DNA from: Bacteroidota bacterium
Lineage (GTDB): Bacteria; Bacteroidota; Bacteroidia; Chitinophagales; Saprospiraceae
Reading direction: 5' to 3'
DNA: 64,000 nt
Assembly: GCA_030147525.1 (NCBI GenBank)
Contig: JASBVF010000015.1
Span: 62,001-126,000, forward strand
Shown: in pieces, positions 42,704-50,575 of the stretch
Layout of the letters: the number at the start of each line of letters is the position of its first letter
Position numbering within the stretch: the first letter of the stretch is position 1
Position numbers and translations under genes: made by a program
The notes under the pieces: generated by a model
The model's database searches: none
Seen by the model: only the letters and a program-made list of their open reading frames with translations
Told to the model about the DNA's origin: nothing

Positions 42704-43040
42704 TCCCAATACACCTTCAGGAAGTCATCTTTTCATCCAGCGTCAAGTTGGTCAATAAGCAGCTTTCCAAACTGGAAAAAGCAGGCAAAATCAGGAAGAT
42801 TGCCGACCGTACCTACACGCCCAATTTCACCGAAAGTCCTGGAGACGCTGCTTTGGCGTAACCTGTTCACCATACTCGGCAGGCTGTAAAACCGTCGCCT
42901 ACCTTCGGATGCTGTAACGGGCCCACGAGTTCAGCGCCACCATCGCTGGCGAAGACATGGACGCCATGAAGGTTCAGTTGGAGAAAAGCAATGCGTTCAA
43001 GGCGCATGACGAGGCGGGGTTGAAGATAATAGCGGTGTAA
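42692..43040 (+). pseudogene. Decayed HTH gene (AbiEi-antitoxin/Fic-like N-terminus)
   Basis: From the ATG at 42692 the frame reads an HTH-like segment (LVNKQLSKLEKAGKIRKIADRTYTPNF) that resembles the N-terminus of AbiEi-type antitoxins and related Fic-family proteins in Bacteroidota. Around 42840 the frame shifts: the alternative frame continues LLWRNLFTILGRL, the next expected segment, and then stops. A further piece, HEFSATIAGEDMDAMKV and on to a stop at 43040, follows. At least one frameshift and a large internal loss are present. The parent protein family is not certain. Confidence 0.55.
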
Positions 43041-43194
43041 CTGCTTTCCCATCAATGGCTGTATTCTTTTGTAAGAACTACGGCAAATGCTGACCTAAGC
43101 AGTAGTTTTTACAAAACCTTGTGAGCCTTGGTTGTCCCCTATTTGACCGCAGCATAAGGCATACTTGATTGCACTTTGTAGGCTGCGCAACAAA
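43041..43194. other. Gene-free stretch
   Basis: Between the decayed HTH gene and the terminator at 43195. I see no gene, promoter or repeat in it. Confidence 0.5.
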
Positions 43195-43222
43195 AAAGCC
43201 CAGGCATACCGCCCAGGCTTCC
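43195..43222 (-). terminator. Terminator of the small membrane-protein gene
   Basis: On the minus strand AAGCC and GGCTT pair, with an inner GGC/GCC pairing, followed by TTTTTTG. It lies 35 bases past the stop of the 75-residue gene. Confidence 0.6.
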
Positions 43223-43256
43223 AAAATAATCCCATGAACATATCCAAAAACACGCT

Positions 43257-43484
43257 TTACTCGTCGCCACCCTTCACCGCCGTTTGGCTGACACCCGCAG
43301 CGACCGAGCCAGCGACAATCAGCGCTTTTGCGGCTGCCAACAACCAAGCGGGCAGGGCAACGGGCGCAGCAACCAAAGTGCCGCCGAGCGCACCCAACAC
43401 AAGCCCCCAATTGCGGATGGTCTTGAAGAATTTCGGTGTAGGAGCAGCCACCCGCTCCAGAACGGACTTCTTTTCAGTTTTCAT
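43257..43484 (-). CDS. Small membrane protein of unknown function
   Basis: 75 residues from the ATG at 43484. A basic N-terminus (MKTEKKSVLERVAAPTPKFFKTIRNWG) is followed by two Gly/Ala-rich hydrophobic segments (about 28-45 and 47-65) and a short polar tail. The size and pattern are holin-like, but no family is recognised. It lies 101 bases downstream of a 266-residue gene of unknown function, with a terminator-like hairpin between. Confidence 0.6.
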   Translation of the reverse strand: MKTEKKSVLERVAAPTPKFFKTIRNWGLVLGALGGTLVAAPVALPAWLLAAAKALIVAGSVAAGVSQTAVKGGDE

Positions 43485-43514
43485 AAGCTGATAAATTTTG
43501 ATTTGGATGAAAAA

Positions 43515-43541
43515 GGGCATGGGCTTCGTTGCCCCATGCCC
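43515..43541 (-). terminator. Terminator after the 266-residue gene
   Basis: Perfect 9-bp stem GGGCATGGG / CCCATGCCC with a 9-nt loop; on the minus strand it is followed by TTTTTC. It may give partial read-through into the small membrane-protein gene. Confidence 0.7.
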
Positions 43542-43585
43542 CCGATTAAACCATTGTGCAAACCGTACCCTTGCGGGCAGTAGAA

Positions 43586-44386
43586 TCAGAACACGTCCAC
43601 CAACTGCATTGCATTGCCGGAGGCGAACAGGTAGTAGTTGTCGCCGACCTTCTGGAAGAACTCGATGCCGACGGCGTTCAGCACGGCCACGTCAGCCGCT
43701 GGCTCCAGGTCGTTCAGGAGCTTCGCCTCAAGGCTGATGGCTTCAGTCGCCACCTTCACATCCAGGTAATCCGTGTAGGTCATTCCCGAAACACCGTTTT
43801 GGTCGGCCACCTTCGGCTCATAGACTGCGGACTCTGCGTTGAACACATAGTCGGAAATCGCCGATACCGCATTGACCAACCTGAAATGGGTCGCACCATT
43901 TGGCACGTTCAGGAAGTTTTGCGGCTGGAAAACCGGAACGGCGAGCGTCGAACCTATCCTTGCCGCCAGCGGCGTCAAAGTGAATGGAATCCTGAGAACG
44001 GAAGTAAGCGACAGCCTGGGGTCGAAGTCCAGCCCTTCCAGATACTGAGGAACCTGGGTGATGAGAATCGCCCGCTGGCCACGAGCCTCAGAGCCATCCT
44101 CCAGGTTGATTTTCTTAATGACGGACATGAGCGTCCCGGTGAGCCGCCTGCTGAACATGTGCTTCAAGGGGCTGAACGCCGTGCGGATGGCCTTGCCGAC
44201 ACTTGCACATCCGGCAAACTCTGCCATGTTTTCCCTCGTCCGCTTGAACTCGTCGCCCGTGAGTACCTGCTCGGCAGTCGGCCCACCGACCAGCCCGGCG
44301 AAGTAGCCCTTCTCGCCCTTGATTTTGAAATGCCGGACATCACCGATGGTACCGACATACTTGATTAGACCTTTTTGCCTTGCCAT
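43586..44386 (-). CDS. Conserved-looking hypothetical protein of the element
   Basis: 266 residues. The first 90 residues have a repeated-looking pattern (IKYVGTIGDVRHFKIKGEKGYFAGLVGGPTAEQVLTGDEFKRTRENMAEFAGCASVGKAIRTAF) that I associate with uncharacterised Bacteroidota proteins; the rest is beta-rich with no catalytic motif. There is no signal peptide or membrane helix. It has its own strong promoter and terminator. The function is unknown; structural or capsid-like roles are possible but not supported. Confidence 0.65.
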   Translation of the reverse strand: MARQKGLIKYVGTIGDVRHFKIKGEKGYFAGLVGGPTAEQVLTGDEFKRTRENMAEFAGCASVGKAIRTAFSPLKHMFSRRLTGTLMSVIKKINLEDGSEARGQRAILITQVPQYLEGLDFDPRLSLTSVLRIPFTLTPLAARIGSTLAVPVFQPQNFLNVPNGATHFRLVNAVSAISDYVFNAESAVYEPKVADQNGVSGMTYTDYLDVKVATEAISLEAKLLNDLEPAADVAVLNAVGIEFFQKVGDNYYLFASGNAMQLVDVF

Positions 44387-44419
44387 AGCTTTACATTTTT
44401 GATGATGAAAAAATTACCG

Positions 44420-44452
44420 CAAAGCTACGGGCAGGCTTGCCGGACGGGCAAA
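44420..44452 (-). promoter_or_regulatory. Strong Bacteroidota-type promoter
   Basis: On the minus strand TTTG (44452 to 44449), a 21-nt spacer and TAGCTTTG (44427 to 44420), an exact match to the consensus. The predicted leader to the ATG at 44386 is about 28 nt. Confidence 0.7.
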
Positions 44453-45016
44453 TCCATGATGGCACAGGTCGCCACATAATGCCCCAATGGCAATTTACAA
44501 ATAGGTACGTTTACGGAGGATTAGGGTGAAAAGACTACCTACATTTACCGCCGGAATGAAGGAAAGATGTTTTCAGAAGATTGACGGAAAGCCTTTTCTC
44601 TCATAAATTCGCAAGGTTCAGCGTGAGTTTTACTTTCTTTTAGTTGGCAAATATTTACCTGAAAGCCCGCTTTTCTTGTTGCCATTTTGTTGCCCGAAAA
44701 TTTGAAGTAGTTACAACTCGTTGAAAGTCAATAGCTTGAAAAAATAGTTACTTTTTGTATCGGAAAGTAACCCCACCCACTATTCACTGCCACCAACTTT
44801 TATAAACCCGCAGAACACCCTCGCCCGGTAAAAAGTATGAGAATGGAAGTCGCCTGCAGGTCCGCAGGTGCAGTTTTTTCATTGAAAAACTTGATGGCAA
44901 GGATGAATTTTGAAAGCTAAAATCAGCCGCTCGCCAGTTGTGGCGGGGAACACTCTCCTTTTCTATCGGTTGGTATGAGCTATCCTTGCGGTTCTTTCCG
45001 GAGCCGGCTAAAAGAA
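44453..45016. other. Gene-free right end of the element
   Basis: About 560 bases without a credible gene. It holds the candidate attachment repeat at 44687-44698, another TTGTTGCC word just before it (44676-44683), and a perfect 8-bp inverted repeat GTTACTTT / AAAGTAAC near 44747-44773. Nothing else is recognised before the terminator at 45017. Confidence 0.5.
44687..44698. other. Candidate right attachment core
   Basis: TTGTTGCCCGAA, identical to 9616-9627 beside the integrase. The two copies lie 35 kb apart and bracket all genes of mobile character. The role as recombination core is inference. Confidence 0.4.
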
Positions 45017-45055
45017 AAGCGGAAAGGCTGGACTTGAGAGTCAGCCTTTCCGCTT
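45017..45055 (-). terminator. Terminator of the gluconate-dehydrogenase gamma gene
   Basis: 14-bp perfect stem AAGCGGAAAGGCTG / CAGCCTTTCCGCTT, extended by three pairs beyond a one-base bulge. On the minus strand it is followed by TTCTTTT. It begins 11 bases past the stop codon. Confidence 0.85.
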
Positions 45056-45065
45056 AACCGGAGTT

Positions 45066-45698
45066 TTACCCCTCCTCAAACCCATACTGCGCCAACACAT
45101 CCGCCGGTACACCCTGCCAGTCGTTAGGGCTGTTGCCCATGTAACCGATGTCTTTGATGCCCATTTCACTGGTAAAAAAACCGGTGGCTGTGAGGTCTCG
45201 CATCCGGTTGAAAAAAGCGACACCCTGCTCCATGCCGGGTTTTACCTTGTTCGGATAGGCGATTTCATCCACGATTTCGATCTGCTGCTCTTTCGGGCAA
45301 TCCACGAACGCTTTTTCAAAACGGTTCAGGCATTCCACGTCGAGCCAGCGCAGGCCGCCTCGCATGGGCACCTGGTGGTGGGGCATGTCTTTCACGATGA
45401 ATTCGATGAAATCGGGTACACCCGCCTCGGAGGCACTGCCCGATTTTTCATCCTTCGGAATGATGATGTCGGCCAGCACGGTGATGGTGGCCATTTCGTG
45501 CGGGGTGAAAAAGGTTTCGCTCAGCAGGCGTTTGTCCCGCTCAATTTCAAAATCCTGGCGGCCCACTTCCAATATTTCTTCCGCTGATCCGGTGTCAGCG
45601 CCGCCCGCTTCCTGCGTTTCCGGCTGACAGGACTCCCACAGCACGCTCGCCGTGATGGATCCTACGCCGATGAATTTGAGATATTTTCTGCGATTCAT
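45066..45698 (-). CDS. Gluconate 2-dehydrogenase subunit 3 family protein
   Basis: 210 residues from the ATG at 45698. The frame is open upstream but that part is only hairpin sequence. A twin-arginine-like start (MNRRKYLKFIGVGSITASVLWESC) suggests Tat export and a possible lipid-modified Cys. The body matches the small gamma subunit (LSETFFTPHEMATITVLADIIIPKDE, VAFFNRMRDLTATGFFTSEMGIKDIGY, PNDW). It would partner the GMC oxidoreductase encoded upstream in a periplasmic sugar-oxidising complex. Confidence 0.88.
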   Translation of the reverse strand: MNRRKYLKFIGVGSITASVLWESCQPETQEAGGADTGSAEEILEVGRQDFEIERDKRLLSETFFTPHEMATITVLADIIIPKDEKSGSASEAGVPDFIEFIVKDMPHHQVPMRGGLRWLDVECLNRFEKAFVDCPKEQQIEIVDEIAYPNKVKPGMEQGVAFFNRMRDLTATGFFTSEMGIKDIGYMGNSPNDWQGVPADVLAQYGFEEG

Positions 45699-45702
45699 GT
45701 TT

Positions 45703-45771
45703 TGGAGATTGGTGATTGGAGATTGGTGACTGGTGGGGCCCTGCCCGATCACCAGTCACCAATCTCCAATC
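45703..45771. repeat. Tandem-word hairpin between the two dehydrogenase genes
   Basis: Arms of 22 bp (45714-45735 and 45750-45771) are perfectly complementary, with a 14-nt loop. The left side from 45703 holds two tandem copies of TGGAGATTGGTGAT-like words. It fills nearly the whole 74-base gap between two genes read in the same direction, so it may reduce expression of the second gene or protect the first message. Confidence 0.85.
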
Positions 45772-45772
45772 A

Positions 45773-47524
45773 CTAAATGTTGAATTGTTTCTTCTGCTCG
45801 ATGATATACTCCGACGTCCGCATCGACAGGGCGAGGATCGTCCAGGTGCAGTTTTTATCGCCCTGCTGAACAATGGGGCCGCCGTCGGCGACGAAGAGGT
45901 TTTTCACCTCATGGGCCTGGCACCACTTGTTGAGCACGGAGTTTTTCGGATCGTCGCCCATGCGGGTCGTGCCTACTTCGTGGATGATGCGGCCGGGGGC
46001 TTCGAGACCATAGTTCGTTTCAGGCCCCTGCACACCCCAGGTGATTTCGGCGCCCATCTGGTGCATGATCTCTTGGAATGTCTCCTGCATGTGCTTGGCC
46101 TGCTTGATTTCATAATCGCTCCATTTGTAGTGAAAACGCAGGACGGGAATGCCCCATTTGTCCACCACGTTGGGATCGATTTCGCAGTAGTTGTCTTTGA
46201 AAGCGATGGCCGTGCCACGGCCCGCCATGCCCACGCTGGTTCCGAAAAACCGGCGGTAGTCGTCCTTCAGCGAAGCGCCGTAGCCGCCGGCTTCTTTCGG
46301 CGAACCGTCACGGGCAGGCACTTTGCCGTTGAGGCCATGCATGCCAAAGCCGAAGCCGTAGGCCGGCATCCCAAAGCCGCCCCAGTACTCGATGTGGTAG
46401 CCACGGGGGAAGTCGAGCCGCTCTTTTTTATTGTCCAGCCACCAGGGCGAGTAAATGTGGACGCTGCCGACGCCGTCTTCGTTGTAGCGCTTGCGGTCCA
46501 TCAGCGCCGGGAGGAAGCCGCCGATGGCTGCGCCGGTGGAGTCGTGGAGATATTTGCCGACCAAACCGCTGCCATTGGCAATGCCGTTTGGGTGGCGGGT
46601 AGAGCGGGAGTTGAGCATGATCCGTGCCGAGGAGCAGGCGCTTGCCGCCAGGATGACGACTTTGCCGCTCACCTGGTATTCCTGCCCGTCTTCCTTGTTG
46701 ATGTAGGAAACGCCGGTGGCCAGCCCTTCGTCGTTGGTCAGCACTTCCCGCACCATGGCGTTGCAGGTCAGTTCGAGGTTTTCGTTGTACTTCTTCGCCG
46801 GGATGACCAGGCAGGAGGAAGATGAAAAATCGCCGTAGATACGGCAGGCCCGCCCGCATTGGCCGCAGTTGAAACACTTCTGGCGGTCTTTGTTGTCCGG
46901 CAAAGCTTCCGTGAGGACGGAGCCACGGCCGGGAATGACGGGCACACCCGCTTTGGCCGCACCTTTCTTGATAAAAAGCTCATGCAGGCGGGGCTTTGGC
47001 GGCGGCAGGAAAATGCCATCGGGCTCATTTTCCAGACCTTCCTTCGTACCGTAGATGCCGAGCAGCCGGTCGATTTTATCGTAAAACGGTTTGACGTCGT
47101 CGTAAGAAATCGGCCAGTCTTCGCTGATGCCATCGTGACTTTTTCCTTTAAAATCTTTGGGTCCGAATCGCAGGGAGATGCGCCCCCAATGGTTCGTCCG
47201 CCCGCCGAGCATGTGCGCCCGGAACCAGTCGAACTGGGTGCCGTTTTTGGTGGTGTACGGTTCGCCGTCGATTTCCCAGCCGCCGTAGGCAGCGTCGAAT
47301 TCGCCGAAGGGCCGGGTGGTGCCCGCTCCCCTCCGGGGCGATTGGTAAGACCAGAATAATTGATTGGAATGTAACCGGGGATCGTAGTACGGACCGGCTT
47401 CCAGCATCAGGACTTTCAGGCCTGCATTGGCGAGAACGTAACCTGCCATTCCACCGCCTGCGCCGGAACCGACGACGATGGCATCGTACACGACCGGGCT
47501 TTTCTTTATCTGAAAATCACTCAT
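45773..47524 (-). CDS. GMC-family FAD oxidoreductase (gluconate-dehydrogenase type, large subunit)
   Basis: 583 residues. The FAD-binding motif is at the N-terminus ([28 protein letters not shown]). A cysteine cluster C217-x2-C220-x2-C223-x3-C227 plus C238 ([17 protein letters not shown]) resembles the site of the 3Fe-4S cluster in bacterial FAD-dependent glucose dehydrogenases. The C-terminal segment [18 protein letters not shown] and FVADGG are typical of GMC enzymes. It should oxidise a sugar or sugar acid. No cytochrome c subunit gene is seen nearby. Confidence 0.9.
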   Translation of the reverse strand: MSDFQIKKSPVVYDAIVVGSGAGGGMAGYVLANAGLKVLMLEAGPYYDPRLHSNQLFWSYQSPRRGAGTTRPFGEFDAAYGGWEIDGEPYTTKNGTQFDWFRAHMLGGRTNHWGRISLRFGPKDFKGKSHDGISEDWPISYDDVKPFYDKIDRLLGIYGTKEGLENEPDGIFLPPPKPRLHELFIKKGAAKAGVPVIPGRGSVLTEALPDNKDRQKCFNCGQCGRACRIYGDFSSSSCLVIPAKKYNENLELTCNAMVREVLTNDEGLATGVSYINKEDGQEYQVSGKVVILAASACSSARIMLNSRSTRHPNGIANGSGLVGKYLHDSTGAAIGGFLPALMDRKRYNEDGVGSVHIYSPWWLDNKKERLDFPRGYHIEYWGGFGMPAYGFGFGMHGLNGKVPARDGSPKEAGGYGASLKDDYRRFFGTSVGMAGRGTAIAFKDNYCEIDPNVVDKWGIPVLRFHYKWSDYEIKQAKHMQETFQEIMHQMGAEITWGVQGPETNYGLEAPGRIIHEVGTTRMGDDPKNSVLNKWCQAHEVKNLFVADGGPIVQQGDKNCTWTILALSMRTSEYIIEQKKQFNI

Positions 47525-47829
47525 TTTCTATTTGTTATTTTTTCTCTTTAGTGAAATTTTGAATGAGGCCGGAAGGTATGGACAAAATTTTATTTTTAAC
47601 AGCGTTTGTCTCGCCCGAATCGCCTACCTGTTTGGTAATCAAATTTTTAGACTAAAAATTTCTTTCAAAAATTACTGCAAACACAGCCGCTGATTCTGAA
47701 TGCCTAACCTCCACTTTAACCTCTTTCCTGTAAAATGTGAAAAACGGCTACTCCTTTGGTAATTATTGACGCCTGCCCCCTTTTCCTGCCTTCTAACTTT
47801 GACCAATCTTAATTTTCAAAAACGCTTAC
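47525..47829. other. Divergent intergenic region with promoter element
   Basis: About 300 bases between the GMC gene and the GH43 gene. TAACTTTG at 47794-47801 is an exact TAnnTTTG element pointing to the GH43 gene, with start about 28 bases downstream. No strong -33 match lies at the normal distance. Nothing else is recognised. Confidence 0.5.
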
Positions 47830-49425
47830 GTGAAACTTAAAATTCATCTCGCCCTCGGGTGGCTGCTGGCTTTTGCCCCGTTGTACGGTCAGGTCTGGCA
47901 ACCCGATCTTGGAAATGGAAATTACCAGAATCCCATCATCCATGCCGACTACTCCGACCCCGACGTCGTGCGGGTGGGCGATGATTTTTACATGACCGCT
48001 TCGAGTTTCAATTGCGCCCCGGCGCTGCCCATTCTGCACTCGAAAGACCTCGTGAACTGGGAACTCATCAACTACGCTTTCACCCACCAGCCACCGGCTG
48101 ATGTTTTTGACAAACCGCAACACGGCAACGGTGTCTGGGCGCCGGCTATCCGCTATTTCGGCGGCTGGTTCTACATTTTTTACGGCGATCCCGACTTCGG
48201 TATTTATATGGTAAAAACGAAAGACCCCGCCGGGCCGTGGGAGCCTCCGCACCTCGTACACGCCGCCAAAGGCTGGATCGACCCCTGCCCGCTCTGGGAC
48301 GACGACGGCAGGGCTTACCTGGTGCACGCATTCGCAGGCAGCCGGGCCGGCATCAAGAGCATCGTCGTTTTACATGAAATGGCGCCCGACGGCTCCCGCC
48401 TGCTCGGCGACGGCGTGCTGGTGTTCGACGGCCACGAAAAACACACCACCATCGAGGGCACCAAGATGCACAAGCGTAATGGCTACTACTACATCCTGGC
48501 GCCTGCAGGCGGCGTGCCTACCGGCTGGCAGACGGTGCTGCGCTCGAAAAACGTGTGGGGGCCTTACGAAGATAAAATCGTGCTGCACCAGGGCAACACT
48601 GCCGTGAACGGTCCGCACCAGGGCGCCTGGGTGGAGCTGGCAAACGGCGACGACTGGTTTTTTCATTTTCAGGAAAAACAACCCTACGGCCGCATCGTCC
48701 ACCTGCAACCCGCCCGCTGGGAGAACGACTGGCTGATGATCGGCGAAGACCGCAACAACGACGGCATCGGAGAGCCGGTGATGAGTTTTAAAAAACCGGA
48801 TGTAGGTAAAACGTACCCCGCCCGTGTGCCGCAGACCAGCGACGAATTTGACGCTCCGAAGCTTGGCCTTCAGTGGCAGTGGCATGCCAACCCGAAGCAG
48901 GAATGGGCCTTCCCGACAGCGATGGGTTTTCTCCGGCTGAACCCGGTCATTTTGACAAACAACAAAAATCTTTGGGAAGCCCCCAACCTGCTGCTGCAAA
49001 AAATGCCCGCAGAAACCTTCGCCGCCACCACGAAACTGACCTTTCACCACCATTTCGATGGTGAAAAAACCGGCCTGATCGTCATGGGGCGTGACTACGC
49101 TTACCTCGCCCTGGAGCAACAGGACAGCCAGCTTTTTTTGAAACAAATCACCTGCCTGGGGGCCGAACACGGCAAACCGGAGGTCACGGTGAAATCCCTT
49201 CCCTGGAAATCGAAAGACATCGTCCTGCGGGTGCAGGTAGCGAAGGGTGGCCTCTGCCGCTTCAGCTACAGCTCCGACGGTAAAAAATTCACGGAATTCG
49301 GCGAGGCATTCCAGGCGAAGGAAGGCAAATGGATCGGTGCAAAGGTGGGCATTTTCTGCGCCCGCAGCGAACACAAAAACGACGGCGGCTATGCCGATTT
49401 TGACTGGTTTAGAATTAATGAATAA
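47830..49425 (+). CDS. GH43-family glycosidase, secreted
   Basis: 531 residues from a GTG start that directly precedes a signal peptide (MKLKIHLALGWLLAFAPLYGQ). The five-bladed propeller starts with NPIIHADYSDPDVVRVGDDFYMTASSF, with the general base Asp near 43; KGWIDPCPLWDDDGRAYLVHA and TTIEGTKMHKRNGYYYI hold the other acidic residues. Residues about 340-531 form a beta-sandwich domain typical of GH43 xylosidase/arabinofuranosidase subfamilies. It would trim arabinan or xylan side chains of pectin. The stop overlaps the start of the pectinesterase by one base. Confidence 0.9.
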   Translation: MKLKIHLALGWLLAFAPLYGQVWQPDLGNGNYQNPIIHADYSDPDVVRVGDDFYMTASSFNCAPALPILHSKDLVNWELINYAFTHQPPADVFDKPQHGNGVWAPAIRYFGGWFYIFYGDPDFGIYMVKTKDPAGPWEPPHLVHAAKGWIDPCPLWDDDGRAYLVHAFAGSRAGIKSIVVLHEMAPDGSRLLGDGVLVFDGHEKHTTIEGTKMHKRNGYYYILAPAGGVPTGWQTVLRSKNVWGPYEDKIVLHQGNTAVNGPHQGAWVELANGDDWFFHFQEKQPYGRIVHLQPARWENDWLMIGEDRNNDGIGEPVMSFKKPDVGKTYPARVPQTSDEFDAPKLGLQWQWHANPKQEWAFPTAMGFLRLNPVILTNNKNLWEAPNLLLQKMPAETFAATTKLTFHHHFDGEKTGLIVMGRDYAYLALEQQDSQLFLKQITCLGAEHGKPEVTVKSLPWKSKDIVLRVQVAKGGLCRFSYSSDGKKFTEFGEAFQAKEGKWIGAKVGIFCARSEHKNDGGYADFDWFRINE

Positions 49426-50405
49426 TGGCTAATGGTAAATTGAAAATATGGTTGCCTCTCGCATTCCTTTTTGTTAGTGGCATTGCCCAGGCGCAATACC
49501 GCACGGAACTCACCGTGGCAAAAGACGGCAGCGGCGACTTCACCGGCATCCAGGAGGCCATCGACGCTGCCAAGGCTTTCCCGGACGTACGCATCACGAT
49601 TTTGATCAAAAACGGTGTGTACGAAGAAAAGGTGAAGGTCCACGCCTGGAACAACCGCCTCACCTTGCGGGGAGAGAGTGCGGAGGGCACGATCATCCGT
49701 TGGAACGACCATTTCAATAAAATTGACCGGGGTCGCAACAGCACGTTTCACACGGCCACCCTGCTCGTGCAGGGCGACGACTTTCGGGCGGAAAACCTGA
49801 CGATCGAAAACTACGCCGGCGAGGTCGGGCAGGCTGTGGCGGTAGCCGTGGAGGCTGACCGCAGCGTGTTCGAAAACTGCCGCATGCTGGGCAACCAGGA
49901 TACCCTCTACGCCGACGGCGCCAATGCCCGCCAGCACTACAAAAACTGCTACATCGAAGGCACGACCGACTTCATTTTCGGGGCGGCGACTGCCCTTTTT
50001 GAAAACTGCACCATTCACAGCAAAAGCAATTCCTACATCACGGCGGCCAGCACGCCGGAGGGCCGGGCTTTCGGCTTCGTGTTCCTCCACTGCCGGCTGA
50101 CGGCAGCGCCGGGTGTGGACTCGGTGTACCTCGGACGGCCCTGGCGGCAGTTTGCGAAGACGGTTTTTGTGAAATGTGAAATGGGCAGCCACACCCGGCC
50201 AGAAGGCTGGCACAACTGGAACGCCCCGGAGCGGGAGCGCACCGTTTTTTACGCCGAATTCGGCAACACGGGCCCCGGCGCAGCCACTTCCGGCAGGGCG
50301 GCGTGGAGCCGGCAGCTTTCAAAAAAAGCAGCGAAGCAGTACAGCCGGGAGCAAATTTTAAAACCATTCCCGCTGCCCGTGATGGAGACGGGGTTTGATA
50401 AATGA
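49425..50405 (+). CDS. Pectinesterase (CE8), secreted
   Basis: 326 residues with a signal peptide (first ~24 residues, ending AQAQ). The parallel beta-helix active site is complete: Gln136 (GQAVAV), Gln158-Asp159 (NQDTLY), Asp182 (TTDFIFG), Arg238 and Trp240 (LGRPWR). It removes methyl esters from homogalacturonan, which allows the pectate lyase to act. It is coupled to GH43 (TAATG). Confidence 0.95.
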   Translation: MANGKLKIWLPLAFLFVSGIAQAQYRTELTVAKDGSGDFTGIQEAIDAAKAFPDVRITILIKNGVYEEKVKVHAWNNRLTLRGESAEGTIIRWNDHFNKIDRGRNSTFHTATLLVQGDDFRAENLTIENYAGEVGQAVAVAVEADRSVFENCRMLGNQDTLYADGANARQHYKNCYIEGTTDFIFGAATALFENCTIHSKSNSYITAASTPEGRAFGFVFLHCRLTAAPGVDSVYLGRPWRQFAKTVFVKCEMGSHTRPEGWHNWNAPERERTVFYAEFGNTGPGAATSGRAAWSRQLSKKAAKQYSREQILKPFPLPVMETGFDK

Positions 50406-50411
50406 ACGTCA

Positions 50412-50537
50412 CGCGAGGAGGATTGAAACGCGGATGACACGGATCGGGCGGATTAAAACGGATTTTTAAAGGCAACACTCCAAAAATCCGTTTTAATCTG
50501 CCAAATCCGTGTCATCCGTGATCCCATCCTCCTCGCG
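50412..50537. repeat. Long 56-bp-arm inverted repeat
   Basis: Arms at 50412-50467 and 50482-50537 match in 49 of 56 positions, with a 14-nt loop. Each arm contains tandem-like words (CGGATGACACGGAT, GATTAAAACGGATTTTT). It starts seven bases after the pectinesterase stop and fills most of the gap to the next gene. Its RNA would form a very stable hairpin. Confidence 0.9.
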
Positions 50538-50575
50538 GAAATAAAAATATCCAAAGTCTAAAAATTGCGAAAAGT

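Noticed and set aside
9600-44700. Conjugative element with type IV secretion
   Set aside because: No relaxase, TraG-like ATPase or other transfer gene was recognised, so only an integrative element is claimed.
45716-46825. 369-codon plus frame starting in the hairpin
   Set aside because: Antisense shadow of the GMC oxidoreductase gene.
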